Shown one piece after another: positions 1 through 7,855 of a DNA stretch of 64,000 bases. The notes beneath the pieces were generated by a model. It ran no database searches, was not told the DNA's origin, and saw only the letters and a list, made by a program, of their open reading frames with translations. Each line of letters starts with the position of its first letter. The stretch's first letter is position 1. Both the position numbers and the translations under genes were made by a program. The stretch comes from Clostridia bacterium. Lineage in GTDB: Bacteria > Bacillota > Clostridia > Oscillospirales > Acutalibacteraceae. Location: assembly GCA_017435385.1 (NCBI GenBank), contig JAFSFB010000006.1:47273-111272 (forward strand). Direction: 5' to 3'.

Positions 1-1076
1 GATTCATCAATGGTTGAGAGATTTGCCGAGGTCGTGTAGATTCCCTCCATCGCTTTTTCATATTCGTCAACCGTAAAAAGCTCCTTCGCTTCGCCACGGC
101 TGACAAGTCTGCCTGCTCCGTGCGGCGCAGAGAAGTTCCAGTCTTCGTTTCCCTTTCCCGTAACGATAAGACAGCCGTCACGCATGTTCATGGGAATGAG
201 AAGCCGCTGACCTTTATGGGCGGGGATTGCACCCTTGCGGGTTATTCCGTTTTCGTCGATGAAGTTATGGAGCGTTTCAAACGATCCGAGCTCATTTATG
301 CCGAGGAATTTTAAGATATCGTCGGCAATTCTGCGTCTGTTTTCCGATGCGAAGCTCTGGCAGAGCCTCATGTCGTGCATATAAGCCTCTGCTTCCGATC
401 CTTCAAAATAGCAGAACTCTGACGGCGTTTTTGTCCGCTGAGCAAACATAGCCGAAATCCTTGCCAGCTCATCGGGAATATCCGCAACACGGTTTTCTCT
501 GATAAGTCGGTCATGAGCTTCTTTTTTTGCGGGATCCGCTGCCTCTTTGCATGCTGTTACAGCTTTCTGCTGATAAATTTTTGCTACCTGCAGACCGAGG
601 TTTCTTGAGCCCGTGTGAATGATAAGATAATAATTTCCTTCATCGTCACGGTCGAGCTCAATAAAATGGTTTCCTCCGCCGAGCGTTCCGAGAGAGCAGT
701 ATATTCTGTCGAGGTCCCTCAGCTCGTTACGGCAGTAAAGTTCGTTGACAAACGGCATCTCGTCGTATTTTTTCCGAAGATTGCTTCCTGCAGGAATTTT
801 CTCATGAATAAAACCGTCAAGAGCCTTCAGGTCAGCCTCCGCCTTGCCGAGGCATACCGTCAGCATACCGCAGCCGATATCAACGCCGACAACATTAGGG
901 ATAACCTTGTTCCCGAGGGTTGCCGTGAAGCCGACAACGCAACCGCTTCCGAGATGAACATCGGGCATAATTCGCACCTTTGAATTCTGAAACGGCGGCT
1001 GAGCCAGCAAAGTATAGATCTGATTGACAGCCGCAGGCTCAATGTTTTCCGTAAATATTTTTAAATCATAAGCCAT
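1..1076 (-). CDS. rtcB: RtcB-family RNA ligase (3' end cut by window edge)
   Basis: The reading frame is open from the ATG at 1076 to the left edge, so only the N-terminal ~358 residues are visible. The start follows an AAGGAAG ribosome binding site. The N-terminal region reads MPDVHLGSGCVVGFTA, then NVVGVDIGCGM, and further on GGGNHFIEL and HTGSRNLG, which are the GTP- and Mn2+-binding signatures of RtcB. The family joins 2',3'-cyclic-phosphate or 3'-phosphate RNA ends to 5'-OH ends through a guanylylated histidine, in tRNA splicing or RNA repair. The MAYDLKIF start and compact spacing resemble the shorter bacterial RtcB type rather than the ~480-residue archaeal form (inference). No RtcA or RtcR regulator is visible. 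The gene is divergent from the aldo/keto reductase. Confidence 0.93.
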   Translation of the reverse strand, partial: MAYDLKIFTENIEPAAVNQIYTLLAQPPFQNSKVRIMPDVHLGSGCVVGFTATLGNKVIPNVVGVDIGCGMLTVCLGKAEADLKALDGFIHEKIPAGSNLRKKYDEMPFVNELYCRNELRDLDRIYCSLGTLGGGNHFIELDRDDEGNYYLIIHTGSRNLGLQVAKIYQQKAVTACKEAADPAKKEAHDRLIRENRVADIPDELARISAMFAQRTKTPSEFCYFEGSEAEAYMHDMRLCQSFASENRRRIADDILKFLGINELGSFETLHNFIDENGITRKGAIPAHKGQRLLIPMNMRDGCLIVTGKGNEDWNFSAPHGAGRLVSRGEAKELFTVDEYEKAMEGIYTTSANLSTIDE

Positions 1077-1104
1077 GATTTTCACTTCCTTTTGTTTTAA
1101 ATGA

Positions 1105-1133
1105 TTTACTTTTTATTCTTATTATGATAGTAT
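1105..1133 (+). promoter_or_regulatory. Candidate sigma-A promoter for the aldo/keto reductase
   Basis: TTTACT at 1105-1110, a 17-nt spacer and TAGTAT at 1128-1133 lie ~36 nt before the start of the downstream reductase. The spacing is ideal but each hexamer has mismatches. Confidence 0.45.
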
Positions 1134-1169
1134 ATTATCGGTTACAGAGAAGAGAAGGGGGAAATAAAA

Positions 1170-2084
1170 ATGTTTAAAATCGAGCTCGGAAAGAGCGGTC
1201 TGCAGGTGCCGACGGTTGCAGTCGGCTGCATGAGAATCAGCGGCAAAACTGAAAAAGAGGTTTCAGCATTCATTGACACCGCTCTCGGATACGGAGCGAA
1301 TTTTTTTGACCATGCCGATATTTACGGCGGCGGAGAAAGCGAAGCCGTTTTCGGGAAAGCGATATCTCCTTCGATGAGAGAAAACCTGATTATTCAGACA
1401 AAATGCGGAATCGTTCCCGGAAAGATGTTCGACTTTTCCTATGAGCATATCGTCGGATCCGTCAACGGAAGTCTTGAAAGGCTCGGCACGGATTATATCG
1501 ATGTGCTTCTCCTTCACCGTCCCGATGCGCTCATGGAGCCCGAAGAGGTTGCGAGAGCCTTCGATGAGCTGAAAAGCTCGGGCAAGGTCCGTCACTTCGG
1601 CGTTTCAAATCAGAATCCATATCAGATGCAGCTTCTTCAGTCCTGCCTCGATATGCCTCTTTGCGCAAATCAGCTTCAGTTCGGAATCATGCATGCGCCG
1701 ATGATTCAGTCGGGAATAAATGTCAACATGTATAACGATTCGGCGGTTAACCGTGACGGCGGAGTGCTTGATTTCTGCCGCCTTAACAGAATCACCGTTC
1801 AGCCCTGGTCACCGATGCAGTACGGCTTTTTTGAGGGCTGTTTCGTTGATAACGAAAAATTTCCCGAGCTCAATGCAAAAATGGGAGAAATTGCGGAAAG
1901 ACACGGCATATCGAAAACAACGCTTGCCTTTGCGTGGATTCTCCGTCATCCTGCAAAAATGCAGCCTGTCACGGGAACAACAAACCTTGACCGACTCGAG
2001 GACTGCCTTAAAGCGGCGCAGGTCAGACTCACCCGTGAAGAGTGGTACGAGATTTACAAAGCGGCAGGAAATGTTTTGCCTTGA
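1170..2084 (+). CDS. Aldo/keto reductase, YdhF-like
   Basis: A 304-residue (alpha/beta)8-barrel NADPH-dependent oxidoreductase that would reduce aldehydes or ketones in the cytoplasm. The start has an AGGGGG ribosome binding site. The family's catalytic tetrad can be read: Asp and Tyr in FFDHADIYGGG (about residues 45-55), Lys in IQTKCG (~85) and His in LLLHRPD (~118). The C-terminal cofactor-binding part includes PVTGTTNLDRL. Motif order and length match the E. coli YdhF/Bacillus YcsN branch. The natural substrate cannot be told from sequence. The next gene starts 15 nt downstream and may be co-transcribed. Confidence 0.92.
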   Translation: MFKIELGKSGLQVPTVAVGCMRISGKTEKEVSAFIDTALGYGANFFDHADIYGGGESEAVFGKAISPSMRENLIIQTKCGIVPGKMFDFSYEHIVGSVNGSLERLGTDYIDVLLLHRPDALMEPEEVARAFDELKSSGKVRHFGVSNQNPYQMQLLQSCLDMPLCANQLQFGIMHAPMIQSGINVNMYNDSAVNRDGGVLDFCRLNRITVQPWSPMQYGFFEGCFVDNEKFPELNAKMGEIAERHGISKTTLAFAWILRHPAKMQPVTGTTNLDRLEDCLKAAQVRLTREEWYEIYKAAGNVLP

Positions 2085-2099
2085 TGTGAGGTGAGTTTT

Positions 2100-2486
2100 A
2101 TGTGGACTATGCTTGTGGGCATGATGACCTGGTTTTTCTTTCTCGGGTTTCTGATTGCCTGGAAAATTGCGTTTACGGCAGGTTTTTATTTTGCCGCCCG
2201 CAGGAATAAGATGAAAACCGTTCATTGGACTGTTGCGGGTTTGCTGCTCGATATCTGGACGCTGATTCCGTATTTTTATGCGAAGAAGAAAATGTCCTCC
2301 TCGGTTAAATGCGGTAATTGCGGGGCTATGCCATCGCCTCAGGACAGCTTCTGTACGCTCTGCGGAACAAAGCTCGAAAAATATGACGACGGCAGAACGG
2401 CGGTCAGGTTTTTGCTGGCTGTCGGAGGCGCATATGTTGCGTTCGTTGCAACAGGAACTCTGCTTTCGTTTATTTTTTCGCTATGA
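2100..2486 (+). CDS. Small membrane protein with a zinc-ribbon domain
   Basis: A 128-residue protein not assignable to a named family. The ATG at 2100 is preferred over a GTG at 2091 because AGGTGA at 2089-2094 is correctly spaced for the ATG. Layout: a hydrophobic segment at residues 1-32, a basic stretch (ARRNKMK), a second hydrophobic segment (~42-60), then a zinc ribbon CGNCGAMPSPQDSFCTLCG with two CxxC pairs (~70-90), and a third membrane segment at the C-terminus. This is the common layout of Bacillota 'zinc-ribbon domain-containing membrane protein' genes of unknown role. It lies 15 nt after the aldo/keto reductase. Confidence 0.72.
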   Translation: MWTMLVGMMTWFFFLGFLIAWKIAFTAGFYFAARRNKMKTVHWTVAGLLLDIWTLIPYFYAKKKMSSSVKCGNCGAMPSPQDSFCTLCGTKLEKYDDGRTAVRFLLAVGGAYVAFVATGTLLSFIFSL

Positions 2487-2510
2487 ATTAGAACCAAAAG
2501 GAGATTTTAT

Positions 2511-3116
2511 ATGAAGAGAATATTAGCAATTATATTTGTAGCAGTTATTATTGTTTCTCCGTTACAGGTGTTTGCGGCATCTCACAGTTCAGGAACTGTG
2601 CATACGGTAGAAAGATATACAAGCTTTAATGAGAGGACTCATATTTTTACCTGTAGCGAGTGCGGTCTGTCAATCGTTGAAACGCATAGATTCAATGCGA
2701 GCGGAAACTGTGATTGCGGATATTTCATACATAACCATTCTGTTGCTGAATACACCAGTTACAACGACAGAACTCATATATTCCGATGTGAAAAGTGTCG
2801 GGTTTCAATTGTGGAAACTCACGCTTTTGACTCAAACGGAAACTGTGATTGTGGCTATTTTACACACGGACACAGTGTCGGAGAATATAGTTATTATAAT
2901 GAAAGAAACCATATCTTCAAATGTGAAAAATGTGGAGTTTCAGTCGTTGAAACTCACCGCTATGATGAAGAAGGTAAATGCGTTTGCGGATATTCTGTTC
3001 ACAGTCAGAATGTTGATGAACCAAACGAAGGCTTTTTGAGTGTTTTGCTGTCATTTTTAGAATTGATAGCTGATTTTTTCATTATGATAATAAACTATAT
3101 CAAGAATTTTATATGA
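2511..3116 (+). CDS. Secreted Cys/His triple-repeat protein, membrane-tethered C-terminus
   Basis: A 201-residue protein of unknown function. An N-terminal signal peptide (MKRILAIIFVAVIIV to FAASHS) is followed by three near-identical ~45-residue repeats (about 30-75, 76-120, 121-165). Each has the pattern H..EY..YN.R.HIF.C..C..S.VETH.....G.C.CGY: two CxxC/CxC pairs plus conserved His, suggesting one zinc site per repeat. The C-terminus (about 175-201) is strongly hydrophobic with a terminal Lys and could be a membrane anchor. Similar Cys/His repeats occur scattered in surface proteins of gut Clostridia. The start has an AAAGGAG site, and a terminator follows. Codon use is more A/T-rich than in the flanking genes, perhaps reflecting repeat expansion or transfer. 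Confidence 0.75.
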   Translation: MKRILAIIFVAVIIVSPLQVFAASHSSGTVHTVERYTSFNERTHIFTCSECGLSIVETHRFNASGNCDCGYFIHNHSVAEYTSYNDRTHIFRCEKCRVSIVETHAFDSNGNCDCGYFTHGHSVGEYSYYNERNHIFKCEKCGVSVVETHRYDEEGKCVCGYSVHSQNVDEPNEGFLSVLLSFLELIADFFIMIINYIKNFI

Positions 3117-3132
3117 ACTTAACTCCTCAAAG

Positions 3133-3162
3133 ACGGTTTGCTTCATGCAGACCGTTTTCACT
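3133..3162 (+). terminator. Rho-independent terminator after the Cys/His repeat protein
   Basis: Stem ACGGTTTGC / GCAGACCGT with a TTCAT loop, followed by a T-rich tract (TTTTCACTTTTT). Confidence 0.7.
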
Positions 3163-3164
3163 TT

Positions 3165-3863
3165 TTAATCGAAATAAAACTCCTTCATGTCGTCGAGTCT
3201 GAGAAGCATGGGGTTTAGTCCGAGCCCTGCTCCGATATCAATGTCTATCCATGTGTCAGTCACAATAGCTCTGCCCTTATATTTTTCTCCGAAATAAACC
3301 GTCGGGGTATGTCCGAAAACGGTTGTTATATCGTCGAAATAGCGCTGGCTGAGGTTGGGACGGGTCCAGATAAGGTCGAATTTCAGATATTCCGAGAGCT
3401 TTTTGTCCTTGCTGAATGAGCCCAGACCGCTGTGAACAAGAATAAAATCCCGCCCGTTGACCGTCAGCGCTTCATAGAGAGGTGCTTCACGGAGATATTC
3501 GAGAATGTATTTGATCTCGCTCCTTCTCGTTGCGTAAAGAGCGTTGAGAGTCGGACCTGCGCTGTTGGATGACCAGGTCATATATGTGCTGAGCTTTGAG
3601 CCCGTGAGATTTGCGATCGATTCTTCCGAGATCTCATCAAAAAGAAAATCGCATTTGAGAAGCATATCCTCGTGGTTTCCGAGGATGAGCTTTGCGTTAT
3701 GCTGAGCCATGAGCCATTTGAGAATTCTGATCCCGTCGGGTCCTCTGTCGATAACATCGCCGAGGACATAGAGAAAATCGTCCTTTGAAAAATTGACCTG
3801 CTCAAGATATCCCTTGAATTTTTCGAGAGAAAAGCCGTGAAGATCGGATGTTACATAAATCAT
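3165..3863 (-). CDS. Serine/threonine protein phosphatase-like metallophosphoesterase
   Basis: A 232-residue PPP-family phosphoesterase. The metal- and phosphate-binding motifs appear in order: TSDLHG (5-10), LGDVIDRGPDG (~35-45), LGNHEDML (~60), and the C-terminal FGHTPT (~180). These residues bind two metal ions (usually Mn2+ or Fe2+). Length and motif spacing match the PrpA/PrpB and YjbP-like bacterial PPP enzymes, which act on phosphoproteins, Ap4A or other phosphoesters. The substrate here is not determinable. It is transcribed alone, convergent with the Cys/His repeat gene. Confidence 0.9.
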   Translation of the reverse strand: MIYVTSDLHGFSLEKFKGYLEQVNFSKDDFLYVLGDVIDRGPDGIRILKWLMAQHNAKLILGNHEDMLLKCDFLFDEISEESIANLTGSKLSTYMTWSSNSAGPTLNALYATRRSEIKYILEYLREAPLYEALTVNGRDFILVHSGLGSFSKDKKLSEYLKFDLIWTRPNLSQRYFDDITTVFGHTPTVYFGEKYKGRAIVTDTWIDIDIGAGLGLNPMLLRLDDMKEFYFD

Positions 3864-3925
3864 TTTAACCCTCCAAATATATACAAAGTATTATATAACA
3901 TAATTTTATTAATCAGATATGAACA

Positions 3926-3953
3926 GAACCGCAGAGGTATTCCCCTGCGGTTC
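3926..3953. repeat. Intergenic hairpin
   Basis: GAACCGCAG at 3926-3934 pairs with CTGCGGTTC at 3945-3953. No T-tract follows on either strand, so terminator function is uncertain. A second, longer-range pair, GCAGACAGT (3962-3970) with ACTGTCTGC (4034-4042), lies between this hairpin and the small ORF at 4064, so this stretch could be a structured transcript tail. Confidence 0.4.
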
Positions 3954-4063
3954 GGAAAAGGCAGACAGTCAGGCAGGTAAGAAATGAGAAAAGTGAAAGA
4001 GAGTGTTTGAAATGCTAAAGCGAAAAGATTTATAACTGTCTGCTTTTCTGATGTGGTCAGTGC

Positions 4064-4204
4064 TTATGCCGCATCGGGAGCGGGCACAAGGCGGAGCGTT
4101 ACGGGCTCGGGATCGGGGAGAAAAGCTTCGTTTTCCGGTTCTTCAAAAGGAACGTCTGTATCGTCGCCGAGAAGGAATTCATAGATAATGTCTAAAAGCT
4201 TCAT
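4064..4204 (-). CDS. 46-residue acidic small protein
   Basis: A short ORF with a good ribosome binding site (AAAAGGAGAAATAACA before the ATG at 4204). The product starts MKLLDIIYEFLLGDD, an amphipathic N-terminal helix, and continues with an acidic, Pro-rich tail (PFEEPENEAF, then PDPEPV) ending in PAPDAA. There is no signal peptide and no recognised domain. The N-terminal helix resembles the amphipathic C-terminal tails of secreted proteins in this window. Coding status rests on the ribosome binding site and local codon style, not homology. Confidence 0.55.
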   Translation of the reverse strand: MKLLDIIYEFLLGDDTDVPFEEPENEAFLPDPEPVTLRLVPAPDAA

Positions 4205-4310
4205 TGTTATTTCTCCTTTTGTGTTTTAATTTACACCCTTATTATATCGGCTGAGATGTCCCGAAAAACGGACTTTCAATGCTTAAAACAGAAAAAATCA
4301 GATTTTTTCG

Positions 4311-4346
4311 CAAAAAAATACTCCGTACTTCAAAAGCACGGAGTAT
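4311..4346 (-). terminator. Terminator of the DMT permease gene
   Basis: Inverted repeat ATACTCCGT / ACGGAGTAT. On the minus strand it is followed directly by a run of seven T. It lies just downstream of the permease stop. Confidence 0.8.
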
Positions 4347-4351
4347 AACTT

Positions 4352-5200
4352 TTAAAACATCATAAGCACCGTTGCGGCGAAGGCAACGAGAGCGGCAACA
4401 ACCGTTCTTGCCGAGGGCTTTTCCTTGCGGATGATACTTACAGCGGTTGAGAAGAACATCGTTCCGCCCGTGATGATCGGGAACTGAACAGATGCAGGCA
4501 GGCTGACGAGAGCTATGAGGCAGAAAAGGTTCCCGATTCCGTTGCATACGGCATAGCCCGAAACATACGCAAGCTCCTTGAGGGAGACCCGTGAGATCTT
4601 CTTGTTGACGATGAGCTGATAAGCGATGCAGAAAACAACAACGCAGATGTTGACCGTTGCCATGAAGCTGCGGCTGTCAACCGCAAGCTCGGGTGAGGAC
4701 TGGTGCATTTTTGAAATAACGCCTACCATGCCGTTGAGAACGAAAACAGCGAGGTAATATTTCATGTTACCCTTGTTTTTCTTTCCTTTTTCAAAGCTCA
4801 TTGCGGTTGCGGCGCCGATGAGAATTACGCAGGCGGCTTTCGCAAGATTGAATTCCTCCTTGCAGAAAATGACTCCGTAAGCAAAGGGGAGAAGCATTCC
4901 GCCGAGCATAGCGAAAATTGAGAACACAGAAAGATTTGCCGTTTTGAATGCCTTGAGGCTTGCAAAGCTGTAGCCGAGAACAACGGCGGCGTAGATGACC
5001 GCCATGAGAACGGAAAACCATGTTATGCTGAGCTTAAAGCCGTTGAGAACGAGCATTATCAGGAACGAAATTCCGTGCATATAGAGCGAGAGGGTGACGG
5101 CGGAATCCGTGCCGTCGCCACGGCTTTTCTGGTATTGCTGATTGAATAAAAACTGCAGGGCAAACAGCAACGCCGCCGCCGCAAGCAAACCGTACATCAT
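4352..5200 (-). CDS. EamA/DMT-superfamily permease
   Basis: A 282-residue protein made almost entirely of hydrophobic helices, about ten in two five-helix halves, the layout of drug/metabolite transporters with two EamA domains. The C-terminal half contains FPIITGGTMFFSTAVS followed by a short basic loop (IRKEKPS) and a last helix, a common EamA ending. The first half starts MMYGLLAAAALLFALQFLFN. Family members export or import amino acids, sugars or other small metabolites. The substrate here is unknown. It is transcribed alone and divergent from the M20 peptidase, with its own terminator. Confidence 0.82.
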   Translation of the reverse strand: MMYGLLAAAALLFALQFLFNQQYQKSRGDGTDSAVTLSLYMHGISFLIMLVLNGFKLSITWFSVLMAVIYAAVVLGYSFASLKAFKTANLSVFSIFAMLGGMLLPFAYGVIFCKEEFNLAKAACVILIGAATAMSFEKGKKNKGNMKYYLAVFVLNGMVGVISKMHQSSPELAVDSRSFMATVNICVVVFCIAYQLIVNKKISRVSLKELAYVSGYAVCNGIGNLFCLIALVSLPASVQFPIITGGTMFFSTAVSIIRKEKPSARTVVAALVAFAATVLMMF

Positions 5201-5295
5201 TGAATGATACCTCCGATTTTTAGTCCACAGAGTATTTTAACAACATGCGGACATTTTGGCAAGGCTTAATATGAAAATTCTTTTGAATTGCCGTA

Positions 5296-5323
5296 TTGAT
5301 TTATTGCCGACGGATGGTATAAT
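5296..5323 (+). promoter_or_regulatory. Candidate sigma-A promoter for the M20 peptidase
   Basis: TTGATT at 5296-5301, a 16-nt spacer and a perfect TATAAT at 5318-5323, ~33 nt before the chosen start. Confidence 0.6.
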
Positions 5324-5355
5324 CAAAGTATATTTTAATGAAACGGAAAGATGAT

Positions 5356-6789
5356 ATGAAGATACTGATTGCATTTATATGCGCCGTTGCCGTTTTTGCG
5401 GCGGTGCTGATTCTCAGAGCTGTTGCTGTCAGGGCAAAAGCAAGAAAACCCGGGGCTGAAAAGCAGCATGTTTCAGCCGAAAAGCAGGCGGAATATGCCG
5501 CAAGACTCGGGGAGATGATTCGCTGCGAAACGGTTTCGGTCAGAGGAAGCTATGACGACACCGAATTTGCAAGGCTCAGGGAAACGGTAACAAGCCTTTT
5601 TCCGAAGGTTCACGAAGCCGCTGAAAAAATGATCTTCGGCGACGACTGCTGGGTTTATAAAATCAGCGGAAAAGACGAAACGAGGAATATCATGCTCATG
5701 TCGCACCACGATGTTGTTGCGGCAAAGGGCGAATGGGAGCATCCCGGATTCTGCGGCGAGGTTTTCGGAAACGAGATCTGGGGCAGAGGCACGGTCGACA
5801 CAAAGACCTCTCTTTTTGCGGAGTTTCAAGCTCTTGAAGAGCTTCTCAGCGAAGGCTTTTTACCCGAAACCAATGTGTGGCTCGCTTCGTCGCATAACGA
5901 GGAGATATTCGGCGACGGCATACCGCTTGCCGTTGAATATTTCAAAAAGCAGGGGATCGGGTTTGAGTCCGTGCTCGACGAGGGCGGAGGAATAATCGAG
6001 CCGCCGCTTGACGGAATCAGGCATAAATGCGCCATGGTTGCCGTTCACGAAAAATGCAGGCATACTCTTATCTGCACGGCAAGGCAGGGCAAGGTCAGAA
6101 ACAGCCTTGCGGCAAACACGGACACGCCCGTTTCGGTCATGGCGGATTTCATAAACGAGGTCAACAAAAGCAGAATCTTCAGGCGCAGACTTTATCCCGA
6201 GGTCAGAGCGATGTTTGAGCAGCTCAGCCCTTATTCTCCGTTTGCGTACAGCATTGTTTTTGCGAATCTTTGGCTTTTCGGACCGATCGTCAAGACGGTT
6301 ATGCCGAAAATCAATCCCATGGCGGGAGCGATGGTCGGCACCAACTGTTATTTCACCGAGATAAACGGCTCAAATGCGGAGAAATCCTGCACGGCAAAGG
6401 CTTATTTCCGTGCGATGAGTGCGGAGGATCTTGAAAAAGAGCTTTCGGATTTCAGAAGAATTGCTGAAAAATACGGCATTGAAATAACTGAAGGCGAGGG
6501 CAACGAGAGCTATGTCCCTGCCGATATGAGTCATAAAAACTTTTCTTATACGAGAGAGTGCATCGCTGAGATATTCCCTCATACCGTCAGCGCCGCATAT
6601 GTTCTTGCGGCAGGTACCGATGCAAGACATATGACCGAGGTTTCTCCGTGTGCATTAAGGTTTGCACCGATTGAAATGACGGCTCAGCAGTTTAACAGCG
6701 TTCATAATGAGAACGAAAACATTGCCGTCACATCCGTTGCAAATGCAGTTGCATTTTATAAGTATTATTTAAAGAATTATAAAACATAA
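5356..6789 (+). CDS. Membrane-anchored M20-family metallopeptidase
   Basis: A 477-residue zinc-dependent amidohydrolase/carboxypeptidase. The ATG at 5356 has GGAAAG correctly spaced, while an in-frame ATG at 5338 has no obvious site. An N-terminal membrane helix (MKILIAFICAVAVFAAVLI) suggests a tether with the catalytic domain outside or membrane-associated. The M20 ligands are visible: His in MSHHDVVAA, Asp in GRGTVDTKTS, the Glu pair in SSHNEEIFGDG and a late AGTDARHM. The length and the SHHDVV motif are closest to CPS1/PM20D1-like carboxypeptidases, which cleave or form N-acyl amino acids and dipeptides. The exact substrate is unknown. Confidence 0.9.
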   Translation: MKILIAFICAVAVFAAVLILRAVAVRAKARKPGAEKQHVSAEKQAEYAARLGEMIRCETVSVRGSYDDTEFARLRETVTSLFPKVHEAAEKMIFGDDCWVYKISGKDETRNIMLMSHHDVVAAKGEWEHPGFCGEVFGNEIWGRGTVDTKTSLFAEFQALEELLSEGFLPETNVWLASSHNEEIFGDGIPLAVEYFKKQGIGFESVLDEGGGIIEPPLDGIRHKCAMVAVHEKCRHTLICTARQGKVRNSLAANTDTPVSVMADFINEVNKSRIFRRRLYPEVRAMFEQLSPYSPFAYSIVFANLWLFGPIVKTVMPKINPMAGAMVGTNCYFTEINGSNAEKSCTAKAYFRAMSAEDLEKELSDFRRIAEKYGIEITEGEGNESYVPADMSHKNFSYTRECIAEIFPHTVSAAYVLAAGTDARHMTEVSPCALRFAPIEMTAQQFNSVHNENENIAVTSVANAVAFYKYYLKNYKT

Positions 6790-6868
6790 ATTATTACCGA
6801 AGAATATGCGTGATATTATTGTGTTCCGGACACAGTGAAATAAATATAAATCGAAAGAAGGTTCCGCC

Positions 6869-7837
6869 GTGAGTTTGAAAGAATATATGAAAGCCGCAAG
6901 GCTCACTCCCGACAAAAATGACAAGGTCGAATATATGAGCATGCGTGAAAAAATGATGTGCAATGTTTTTGTGAATTCCCAGAGGAATATTCCGCCCGTT
7001 ACATGCATCTACGATGCCGATGTAACCAAGCTCACGGAAGCTTTCAACCGCCTCAGGGCTGACTGCGGCTATAAGCTGACTCTCAACACGCTTATTATCA
7101 GAATACTTGTTGAGGGGCTCAAGGCTGCGCCGAGATTGAATGCGCATTATCAGTATAATCATTTTTCGGATTCAGGCAGATTGGTCATCAAAAAGAACAT
7201 AGACCTTTCCATGGCTGTGTGCACGAAAGACGGAGCAACTCATCAGGTAAAGCTCCGTAACCTTGAAAACAAAAGTCTTCGGGAAATATCCGATCTTGCA
7301 GCAAGCGCACGGGAAAGACTTGAAACCGCCGAGCTTGACGATGTTATGTTCGAGGTTTCAAGGCAGCGTATACTCGGCGAGATGTCCCACGGCAGAATAC
7401 TCTCACCGCTTTGCCAGTCGCTGAGTGCGGCATTTGGTAAGGGCAAGGTTGTCTATCTTTCAAAAACCCTCAAATCGGATTTTATGAAAATATTCGGCAA
7501 AAAAGAAATTCAGCCCGAAAGCAGCGTAAAGATGGAGGAAATGAATGAGGGCACGGTGTGCATCACAAACTGGGGCTCACTTTATGACAAGCTCAATGTA
7601 GAGATTGTCCGAATTCCGCTGCTTTATCCGCAGGTGTTTCTCCTTGGTGTCGGTCGCCTCAGAACGGAAAAATATGCGTATGAGGACGAGAACGGTAATG
7701 TGCGTCTGGACACGAAACAGGTTCTGCCCTTGTCGCTGAATTTCGACCATAAAATCGGCGGTGCCTCCGAGCTGATACCTTTCATAAAAAAGCTTGATGA
7801 AATTCTTGAAGATCCCGAAGTTATTTATAATTGGTAA
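6869..7837 (+). CDS. CAT-fold acyltransferase (2-oxoacid dehydrogenase E2 catalytic-like)
   Basis: A 322-residue protein starting at GTG after AAGAAGG. It lacks a lipoyl domain and peripheral-subunit-binding domain but has the chloramphenicol-acetyltransferase-like fold. The region LIIRILVEGLKAAPRLNA corresponds to the E2 core, and near the C-terminus LSLNFDHKIGGA stands where E2 enzymes have DHRxxDGA: the His is kept and the usual Asp-Gly is changed to Gly-Gly. Stand-alone proteins of this type are common in gut Clostridia and are generally of unknown role. It should not be called an E2 subunit, since no E1 or E3 gene is nearby. Confidence 0.78.
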   Translation: MSLKEYMKAARLTPDKNDKVEYMSMREKMMCNVFVNSQRNIPPVTCIYDADVTKLTEAFNRLRADCGYKLTLNTLIIRILVEGLKAAPRLNAHYQYNHFSDSGRLVIKKNIDLSMAVCTKDGATHQVKLRNLENKSLREISDLAASARERLETAELDDVMFEVSRQRILGEMSHGRILSPLCQSLSAAFGKGKVVYLSKTLKSDFMKIFGKKEIQPESSVKMEEMNEGTVCITNWGSLYDKLNVEIVRIPLLYPQVFLLGVGRLRTEKYAYEDENGNVRLDTKQVLPLSLNFDHKIGGASELIPFIKKLDEILEDPEVIYNW

Positions 7838-7855
7838 TTTTTTTATTTTCCTTTA

